Shown here: piece after piece, positions 1 through 9,740 of the stretch
How positions within the stretch are numbered: the first letter of the stretch is position 1
How the letters are laid out: every line of letters starts with the position of its first letter
Assembly: GCA_002284615.2 (NCBI GenBank)
Contig: MU070710.1
Span: forward strand, 32,526-44,348
Direction of reading: 5' to 3'
Origin: Dunaliella salina
Lineage: Eukaryota > Chlorophyta > Chlorophyceae > Chlamydomonadales > Dunaliellaceae
DNA length: 11,823 nucleotides
The notes under the pieces: model-generated
Told to the model about the DNA's origin: nothing
Seen by the model: only the letters and a program-made list of their open reading frames with translations
Database searches by the model: none
Translations under genes and position numbers: made by a program

Positions 1-138
1 CCCTCCAGGATGGTGGGTTTTACAAAGGGGGTGCACAGAATACCAGCATGCTCAGAGAAGTAGAAGCAGAGCTGGCCATGCTGCATATTTCTACTTGCTG
101 CTTTCCTGAGCTGTTTTCTTACATGGCTGCACCTGCAG
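1..138 (+). other. 3' end of an upstream intron of the ABCG gene
   Basis: The stretch before exon 1 has no family match and ends in a pyrimidine-rich tract and CTGCAG. It is taken as intron, because the first exon here opens in phase 0 inside TM2 and must be joined to an exon outside the window. Confidence 0.75.
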
Positions 139-230
139 GGTTTCTTGACATTCATGTGCATTTCTGCCTTCCCTGCGTTTTCGGAAGATATGGCAGTCTT
201 CATCCGAGAGCGGCTGAACGGTTACTACCA
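139..230 (+). CDS. ABCG exon 1 of window: end of TM2 and coupling-helix region
   Basis: The acceptor is CTGCAG ending at 138. The exon opens in phase 0 with GFLTFMCISAFPAF, followed by SEDMAVFIRERLNGYY, and ends after two bases of a His codon. The donor GTGGGT is at 231. The RERLNGYY stretch is the conserved cytoplasmic segment after TM2 that touches the ATPase domain in ABCG proteins. A competing donor one codon later (GTACAT at 235) would put exon 2 out of frame, so 231 is preferred. The gene must continue upstream, since this exon starts inside TM2. Confidence 0.9.
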
Positions 231-629
231 GTGGGTACATGATGAGGATGTCCAAATGTTCCCGTATCCCTTACTCCATGATGTCACTGCATCCAGCATT
301 TCAGGAGGGCATCCATGTCCACTCATGTTTTCCAGAACAACATTTTGAGTCCAGTGGCTTGTACTATGAAACCATGGATGCACGTTCTCAACCTTACCCT
401 GCCATCGGCACACTCCTGCTTCTTGCAGCATCAGCACCTTTGCCATAGCCAATACCATTGCGTCCACCCCTTTCATCTTTGGCATTGCCATATCATGCTC
501 GGCAGTGGTAAGTGGTGCGCCAATAGGCTTGTGATCGACCAAGGTGCTAGCTTCTACAGGAAGGCCGAACTTACATCTGGAGTCAAATTATTTGCCACCA
601 GGGCAGGTGTGCTCAGGCTGGATGCATCG

Positions 630-687
<58 letters not shown>

Positions 688-3600
688 ATGCCAGGCTTCC
701 CTCTGGATGCTTGTGTGTATCTTCAGTGAAGCCGCGTTTCAGAGCTGAAAGCCTCAGCCGTAGTTGCCCAAATTCATTGTGTTGTTGAGGCCATGTATGT
801 ATCTGTGTACCACAATCATTCTTTGGTGATACACACTGAGCATCCCTCGCTTGCAGCTGTGCTGGTTGGCCATGCTCAATTTGATCGGTGCATTGCATGT
901 CTCTTGCTGAATTTGATCATGCTCAGTGTGTGCCCCTCACTTGTAGCGTCTGGGCTGAATGGCCGCACTACTTTTCATCAGGCAACTGTGTTCCCTTCAG
1001 GGGTGGGTCGTACGTGGATTTGGGAGGAGCCATATGCTTTAAAACGCGTGACAAAGACATGTAGATTGCATACAAATGCGCTACATGCAATTGGCAATGT
1101 AAGGCAATTTAGGCATTTGCTATTGAAGCAAGTGCCTTTAAACGTCAGTTTTATTGGTACACTAGGATATGCGTTTCGCGTATGACCCATCCCTGAGTCC
1201 CTTCACTCCCAGTTCTACAAATTTGGCCATGCTCAATTTGATCAGGTGTACTGTGTTCTCCTTTCTTGCAGCTGTACTGGCTGGCCATGCTCAACGACGA
1301 AGGTGATCGCTTCCCCTACTTCTTCTTGAACCTGTTCGCGGCCCTCATGGTTTCGGAGTCCATGGTGGTGGCTGTTTCCGCTGTTATTCCAAACTTTGTG
1401 AGTGGGGTTGGCCTGTGTTTTACCTACCTGGTGTGCACCTGGGGTCACCTTCGTTGCTGTGCCTCAGGCCAGCTGCAATCAGTGTATCAACATGTGTTTG
1501 CCTTGATGTCTGCATTTGCTTTGCCAGTATGCAGTCTCGTGCAAGATTTGTTGCCCCCGTAAATCCTGGAAGGTCACTTCCTCAGCTCGACCATCACAAG
1601 CCATTGTGTTTTGAAGCATGTGTGACCTCGTTGCTGACCATCTGAAACCTTGCTGCGGACCATGGGTTTAAAATGTGTCATGGCCTATGGGTTTAAGGTT
1701 AGGGTTTAGGGTTTAGTCAGTCTCAAACCTTGCTGCGGACCATGGGTTTAAAATGTGTGGTAACCTATGCTGGCCTGCCAGCCGGCAAAACAGGCTGAGC
1801 TTTTGATGAGTCAACAAAGCTTGAGTTTTTCTGCCTACGCAGTTTTTCTTTTCTTTTTTTGCCTGCAGCTGATGGGCATTGCCAGCTTAGCTGGTGTCCT
1901 TGCCATTTTCTGCCTTGTGAGCGGCTTTTTCCAGCCAGGTGAGATGACTACTTGGGGAGCAATGAGGGCATAGACCAAAGTGCATTGTGGCTTTGGCGCC
2001 CCTACCCCCCTACCAGCACACTGCAATGAGGAGCTCATTCTGTACCATTGCCTGCACACTGCCATCCTCATCCCACATCATTGTCTGCTCTCCTACCCGC
2101 TCCCTCCCTGATTTTCCCCGGAGACAAACTGTGCTCACTGTAAGGAGACTACTTAGAGGGCAAAGAACACACAAACCAATTTAGGCCTTCCTTTTCAACA
2201 CGCTGCACTCCTTGTCCTGTACCATTGTCTGCACATTTCAATCATCATCCTAAATCATTGCCGCTCTCATATCCGCTCCTTTCGCTTATTTTTTGTTGGC
2301 TCATCATCCTGTGCTGCACCTTGCGCTTAATTGCACTCAACATCTTGTACTCAACTGTGCTCATCATCCTGTGCTTTTTAATCTGCTGACGCACTGCAAC
2401 CATGTCCGATGCTCTAATTTCAGTTTGCTCACCACATTTATCATCCCTGCTTACCGTTCCACTGGTACACTGCGCTCATCATCCCTTATTGTGCAAAATT
2501 GTGCATTAATTGGATTTCCACTCAGGCCCAAGTAGGCAGAGCCCCTGTGCTGAAATTCTTTCTTTCCAGAAGTTGAAAATGAATGAAAAGATTCCTTACT
2601 TAACACTTCTTGACTTCCCTATTGCAGCATGTATCCATCCATTGTCATTATGGACTTGGTGTGTTTAGGGGATTTTCTGCTTTGGCCTGCATCCATGTAC
2701 ACCCTGCATTATCACTTCTTTCCCTTCCTTTCACCCATCTGCACAACACATTTTGTGGTTTGTCGGTCTTCTTGGTGGGACTTGTGTTTGGCTTGGATGT
2801 TCTGCCTAAGCCCAATGAGACGTAATCCGTGCTCTACACCTTTTTCCCTTCTTTCCACTTTTTAACTTCTGAACAGCACAGTTTAATTTTCATCGATCCT
2901 CCTGATGGGCCATATGTGCGCAGTGGATAAGATGCCCAATCCCGTGTGGACTTACCCCTTGCACTACATCTCGTTCGGCTCGTACGCCTTCTACGGTTTC
3001 ATGCAAAACGAGTTTGAGAACACCAATGTGAGTTTGGGGAAGGAGATCAGGCTTGGAGAGATGTGTGTGCACGGCCCAGCGCACTGCTGACGGTTGCTTT
3101 GTTCATTCATAAGATGTAAGTGCCTCTGTATCTTGCCCAACAGCAACAGCAAGCTGCTCTCCAACTTGGTCAACAGTGATAAACAGCGTTGATGGCGAAA
3201 AGGCTGCTTGAGTGTCAGTGTACTGAAGAGAATGTGCTGCAGGCTTGTCAGTGTTCTGAGGGGAGTGCACAGTACACTGACCAGCGAGGTCATCACCTGT
3301 GCTCTGCATAGTATACTGACAGGTCATTACCTGTCACAGGTCATCACCTGTGCTCTGCATAGTATACTGACAGGTCATCACCTGTCACAGGTCATCACCT
3401 ACGTTCTGCACAGTACACTGACAGGTCATCACCTGTCACAGGTCATCACCTGTGCTCCGTACAGTACAATGACCAGCGAGCTCATCACCTGTGCTCTGCT
3501 TCTGGTGCCGCGCTGCAAGGCTGGGCTGCTTAAACACTGGTCAATGATAATGTAGCTTGCAAGGGTGTGTACTTAGTCAGTTTCACAAACTGAGTTTGCA

Positions 3601-6600
3601 AATGTTTGAAAATGCTCATGTATAAAGACAGCTTTGCGTCCTTGCACTATCCACCTCTAGGGGCTCACATGTATACATACCTAAGGTGTGGTGCTGCAGG
3701 GATGGATGCTTGGGTTCTTCAACACCTATTTGTCCTCACACTCAAGAGGCACCAGAAAAAATCTGTGTCCACAGGCATGTGTGAATTTTGGATGGGACAC
3801 CCTGATTCGCCCACCACCCCCAAAAGCCACCTCCCAAAGCCCCAGACAATGAGGGTACCGATCTGCTCCTCTTGAAATTCCTCATCCATCAGCATACTCA
3901 TTGCAATGAAACATTGAGTTGGAGCAGAGTTATGGGGCAAAAACCGAGGAATGGACGCCCATGCAAACCTGCCCCTCCCTGCACCCACAACTGGCCTGCA
4001 AGTCCATTAATTGCCCTTCTGACTTCACCATGCAAGGACATGTTATATGTTGACAGAGTCATGGAATTTTGGGTTTGTTTGCTGCATGTTCGTCTTCACA
4101 CCCCCAGCAACCTACCCAATCGACAGTTCTTGAGCTGAGGAATCCGATGATGTATCTAGAATTCTGTAAAGTGGCTCAGAAAAATTCTAGAGGAGGGGTC
4201 CCAAAAAGTCCCTGATTACAACATGCCGGGTAAAGGGTAATTCAAAATCCAAGGAATGCAATTATCCTAGAATTGCATTTCACTATCCTGGGTAAGATTT
4301 TCGGGCACCCCGGAAAAAAGGGGGGGGGTCCAGGAGCATACAGGATGAATAACTTTTGGACAGCACTTGTCAATCCGATTAAGAACTGAATATTTTGGAA
4401 TCCTGAGATTGAGAGCTATCAATTGGTATATATATGGGTCCAATCAGAGGAGGTGGGGGTTGGGTGGGTGGTCGAAGTGGGTCTGGACTTTTTGGGATTT
4501 CCCCCCCTCCAGAACTTTACTGAGCCACTTCCATGGAATTTTAAATGTACTATCGGATTCCTGAGCTTGAGAACTGTCGATTGGCAACCTCTTTGGGCAA
4601 TTTGGGTGAAAGGGGGGTCCTGTATGCATGGCTGGGAGTCAGCGCCATGCGCGCCAGGGTGTGGGCAGCAAGGGGTGTGGAGGGGAGCGTGCGCCAAACC
4701 AACTCAAACTTAGGATAGTGACAACATATAATGTATCATTGCATGGTGAAGTCAAAAGGGCAATTTGTGGACTTGCAAGCCACTTGTGGGTTCCTGGAGG
4801 GGCAGGTATGCATGGGCCTCCGCTGCTATGTTTTTGCCCCATAACTCTGCTGCAACTCACTTTTTCAATGTGGTGAATATGCAGATGGATGGGAATTCAA
4901 AGAGGAGCAGATTGGTACCCTTTCCTTCTGGATCGGGGCACTGGGAGGGGAGTTGGGGGGTGGTGGGTTTCTCAAGGGGGTCCAGCCCAAACTTTACACG
5001 TGCAGCAGGAGGGTCGCAAAAAATAATCCAAGGACGGCACGTGTAGATTTTAGGCTGGAACCTCCTGACCTCCCCGACCCCCACCCCCACCCCCCTTCGA
5101 GTGCCCCAATCCGGACAACAATGGTACCAATCTGCTCCTCTTTCAAATAGCTATCTACTCATTGCAATCAAACATTGAGTTGGAGCAGAGTTATGGGGCA
5201 AAACCAAGGAACGGACGCCCATGCAAACCTGCCCTTCCAGGCACCCACAACTGGCTTGCAAGTCCATTTACTGCCCTTCTGACTTCACCATGCAAGGACA
5301 TGCTATGTCACAATCATGGAATTTTGGGTTTGTTTGCTGCATGTTTGTCTTCAAACCCCCAGCAAACTACCCAATTGACAGCTCTTGAGCTGAGGAATAT
5401 CCGATGATGTATCTGGAATTCTGTTACATAGGCTCAATAAAACTCAAGATGGGCTTCCAAAAACTCAGGCTCCCCCCCCCCCCCCCCCCCCCCCCCCCCT
5501 TCCCACAACCCCCCCTGATCAGACCCATATATACACCAATCGATAGCTCTTGAGCTCAGGATCTCGAGTATATAGCTCTTGAACGAATTGACTCATGCTG
5601 TCCAAATTTTAAAGGAACGAGACCCTCTTGCCGGGAGAACTTTTTTTACCCTCCTGGGGGTTTCTGAATTTTTCTTCCCGGACCCCCCCCCCCCCCCCCN
5701 NCCCGGTAAGAGAAATTCAAACATTCATCTTTTGCAGGACCAGCTGTTGAAGCTCCTGAGAGCCTTGTTAGCCTGTAGAGATGGCCCGCTTAGCGTATCT
5801 TGCCTGCATGCGCACCCCAGGCATGTTTGACCAGGAGAAAGCTTCCAACCACAGATGTCAGCAGCCTTCCCAGCACCTCCTTGCAGAGTCCCAGTGACAT
5901 ATGGAAATGCCAACAGCACAGCATATCACTCATGAGCAAGCAGAAAATTACGCAAAACAACTACCCAGGGTTGTAAACGCAAAGTTGACATGGAAATGCC
6001 AACAGCACAGCATCACTCATGAGCAAGCGGAGTTTCAGAAAATTACGCAAAACAACTGCCCAGGGTTGTAAACGCAAAGTTAAGTAATTTCTTATGGAAA
6101 TGCCAACAGCGCAGCATCACTCATGAGCAAGCGGAGTTTCAGAAAATCACGCAAAACAACTACCCAGGGTTGTAAACGCAAAGTTAAGAAGTAATTTCTT
6201 AACTTCGGGAAAAAGAATCGGGTAATTCAGGAGGACGAAAAAAAGCAGTGGACGTCATGTCAAAATTCTAGGCGGGAGGCCCAAAAGGACCACCCACCCC
6301 CCTCCCCCCCTAATACTGCTCCCCTCCCCACAAAGAGGGTACCAATCTGCTCCTCAAATAGCTATCAACCAGCATACTCAGCGCAATGAAATATTGAGTC
6401 GCAGCAGAGTTATGGGGCAAAAATTAAGGAGCGGACGCCCATGCATACCTGCCTTTCCAGGCACCCACAACTGGCTTACACAGTCCACAAATTGCCCTCC
6501 TTATTTCACCAAGCAAGGACACATCGAACATAGTCACTATCCTGGGAGTTTGGACTGAATTGCTGCATGTTTGCCTCCACACCCCTTGCTGCTCAGACCC

Positions 6601-9600
6601 TTGCGCGCTTTGCACCGACTCCCAACCATGCACACAGACCTCCCCTTCTACTCATTTTGAACAAAGAGGGTGCCAATCGACAGCTCTCAAACTCATGAAT
6701 TCATTAGTATGTTGAAAACTTCGAGAGAGTGGCTCAGAAAAATTCTGGAGGGGGGGTCCCAAAAAGTCCAAACCCCCTCGAAGGACCACCCACCAACCAC
6801 CCTTTCTGATTGGACCCATATGGCAAGGCGGGGAGCCAATGTGATTTTCGGGCGAAAATGTGCGCGAGTTTTCTGATTTTCGATTTTCGTTTGGAAATGG
6901 AAATGGAAATGGAACTTCTGCCCGCGAGGCCACCTCCTCTCCATTTGACGCGCTGCAGTGACACAGCAATGACCCTGGTGTTCTACGTGCCCAGGCCTGC
7001 GGGACAGGATGGGCGGATGGGCCACTTTTTTGCGTTGACTATATCCAGTGCAAGCTGACAGACGTGGCCCAGGCGTGATGAACATAACATGTTTATCAAT
7101 GATAATGTATACTTGAACAATGCTGCCACTAGCTTGCACTGGATATGGTCAACGCAAAAAAGTGGCCCATCCGCCCATCCAATCCCTCAGGCCTGGGCAT
7201 GCAGAACACCAGGGTCATTGCTGTGTCACTGCAGCGCTTCAAATGGAGAGGAGGTGGCCTCGCGGGCAGAAGTTCCATTTCCATTTTCAAACGAAAATCG
7301 GAAAACTTGCGCACATTTTTGCCTAAAAACCACATTGGCTCCCCCCCCTGCCATACATACATAGGTCGATTTCTCTCGTTCTCAGGATTCCGAACATGTA
7401 GTTTTAATTCGGATTAACACATGGTCGTCCCCACGAACGGCCCACCCCAACCAGTCTCACTTAGCTTTCCAGCACGATTTCCCACCGTCTGAGCATTTAG
7501 GGTGGCCCAGCTGCACTGATGTTTCACAAGGCCCTTTGCGCTGCCCCTGAGGTGCAAATTCCATCTCGCCTTGAATCTCGTTTTGCTCTGAAGTTTCGGA
7601 CACCCTGAATCAGGCTGTCCTCGGCCCGTCCTTTCCTCCAAATATTTTCGAAATAAATATTAAAAGATTTTTGCTATGTCTTGGGATGATACTGCAAGTT
7701 TCTGGTTTTGCTGCCCTCCTGCAGCCCAGATGCCTGCAATTTGCTACCATTCAAAACCTGGCAAACACTCAAGAGAGCAAAGGAGGAAGTAATTGTGCAG
7801 GCTCTGGAGAGCTGCGCATGCGAAGGAGAAGTGGGAACATCAGCAGTACTAGACTAGTCCTCCACACATTCAAATTCCCACATGCGTTCACGCCAATCCA
7901 CAACGACGAACAAGGATGCAATTTGATGCCAAAGACATCAGCATCTCATTTCAGGCAAACAGAGGGGATCGAGCTCACCACAGGGGTCATTTGATGACCC
8001 GTCGAGGTCCGTCTTCTCTCGCACTCGCTGCAGACCGAGGGTCTTGACAGAAAGGGGCAAGCATAAGAAAGCTAACAAAACTTAAATGACGCCGAACGGT
8101 GGCCTGCGTGACATACGGTGTGCTTTTAACTGAATCGCGCTGCACACTTTTCGCGCTGCACTCGCAGCCATTGGCGCTCCCCCGCCCAATTTCACATCAA
8201 AAAAGGGGGCCATCATGACGGATTTTTAGGGACTTCCAGGGCAGGGATTGGTGCACTGAGCGGCAAACAGGAGGCGATCTACCATATCACGCATTTTTTT
8301 GATTTGTTTTTGAACCGCACACTGCACCGCCCCACATCTTCTTAGCATCAACTTGCAGAGAAAAAAATTAGCTATCCAGCGCACTTTTCAGGTCCGGAAA
8401 TGGTGCAGTGAGTGCTGAGATGCAGTCAAAAGAAGTGAGACACTTCGGCTGGACTTGGGGGGGGCCGTTCGTGGGGACGACCACATGACGTCCGAAAGTT
8501 ATGCTCTCCGGAGCCTTCTGGGTAATTCAACTTATACTTATTGTACTACTCGACTCTTCTTCTAAACAGGGCCCAAAGTCGAAACCCCCTAAAACCACCC
8601 ACCTCCCCCCAACTCCTCCGATTGGACCCCCATATGTATCTCTTGATCTCAGGATTCCGAATATACAATCCTTAATTGAATTGACACATTCGGCAAAATG
8701 CAATCCTTTTTGGTGCCCCTTGTCGCACTACCCAATTTTTCTTAATTTTCATTTACTTGCACTCATGGTGAGGTGATGCAGGGATGGGGCTGCCCGTGCG
8801 CTGACCAGCGGGGAGGCTGCCCTCCTGCTCTGGGTGGAGATTCATGTACCGCCACTGGAGATGAGGTGAGACACAGCAATGTGTGCAGCAGGGATGGAAA
8901 CTCCCACGTTTGGGTGATTGTTTATCTGTTCACCTGCTTCTAGGAGATGCATGCACAGCCTCTGGAGTTGAGGAGAGACACAGCAGTCTGTGCACATTTG
9001 AGTTGCATGGTGCTTTGATACGATGTGCTCTCCATGAATTCGTTCGTTTCAAGGGTGCAACGTGAACAATGCGCATCATCATCATTATTGATGATGCTGA
9101 CATGTGGAAGGGATCCTGAACTGAAGGCAGCAGATGGTATCTAGTTTGCCTTTCTCAGGGTTCATCAACTGGAGGAGGGGCAAAAGCAGTGATTCCTATG
9201 TTAGGTTGTAAGGAGTGGTTGCCAGTGTTAATTGCGCATGCCTGTCGTCATGGCTAGGAACAGGCAAAGCTGGAAAAGACCTGGCACTTAGAACACATGA
9301 ATGTGCTCGCCTATTGTGTGCACAGGTGTTGAAATTCTGGATACAAGGAGGAAATCCACTGGGGAAGTGGGCCAGCTTTGGAGTGTAAGTGTCAGCTTGA
9401 TTGAGCAGCATTCATCATTCCTCAAGCTTGGGATGGAGAGAGAGCACCTTTTGAGAAGCACAGCACAAGTACTGTTGTGGGATTTCTTCTGGCCGTGTCA
9501 ATCCATGCTGTCAGTCAGAGCAGGGAGTGCTGTCAGTCAGTAATGTGTGTCAAATTGTTGTAATGATGCAAGTCTTCAGTTGTCATGCTGGGTTAAGAAA

Positions 9601-9659
9601 AGAGGCCCATTGCATTGTGCATATCCGCGACAGGGCATTTTTCCACTACAGCACGTGCG

Positions 9660-9740
<81 letters not shown>

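Larger units (their letters stand above)
6250..8520 (+). repeat. R600 dispersed repeat, copy D (+), interrupted by two insertions
   Basis: R600 blocks occur in order: GGTACCAATCTGCTCC, CAGAGTTATGGGGCAAAA, GGACGCCCATGCATACCTGC, TGGCTCAGAAAAATTCTGG and CTGATTGGACCCATATGGC. Then comes the foldback 6819-7355, then R600 again (CTCAGGATTCCGAACATG... TTCGGATTAACACATG), then the TIR element 7424-8481. The R600 sequence resumes at ACGTCCGAAAGTTATGC. Copy D is therefore older than both insertions. Confidence 0.8.

Noticed and set aside
554..898. Reverse-strand ORF with a poly-Met run
   Set aside because: The run is the (TCA)19 microsatellite read on the other strand.
2905..3090. Separate small gene starting at ATG 2905
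   Set aside because: The frame contains exon 5 of the ABCG gene; the ATG lies upstream of the acceptor at 2923, within intron sequence.
3288..3500. CRISPR-like array
   Set aside because: Units are contiguous repeats with no unique spacers, and the window is eukaryotic.
3208..3555. 115-codon open frame with a 17-residue repeat
   Set aside because: It is open only because the 51-bp minisatellite period is a multiple of three. It lies inside intron 5 and has no splice or domain support.
3698..3775. Possible extra exon after CTGCAG at 3697 (GGATGGATGCTTGGG)
   Set aside because: It shares CAGGGATGG with exon 6, but exons 5, 6 and 7 join in frame without it, and no matching donor or family pattern follows.
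6693..7139. 148-codon reverse-strand ORF and mirror-image ORFs in the foldback
   Set aside because: The ORFs come from the two arms of one palindrome and from repeated GGAAAT units. They have no domain and cross from R600 into the insertion.
7671..7994. 107-codon ORF inside the TIR element
   Set aside because: No recognisable transposase or other motif and no catalytic triad. The length is within chance for this composition.
8783..8865. Exon 6 read in the alternative frame (DGAARALTSGEAALLLWVEI)
   Set aside because: This frame briefly resembles the family's TSGE region, but it needs a phase 2 upstream exon and would leave out exon 7. The phase 0 frame joins exons 5, 6 and 7 cleanly and gives TGDE-V.
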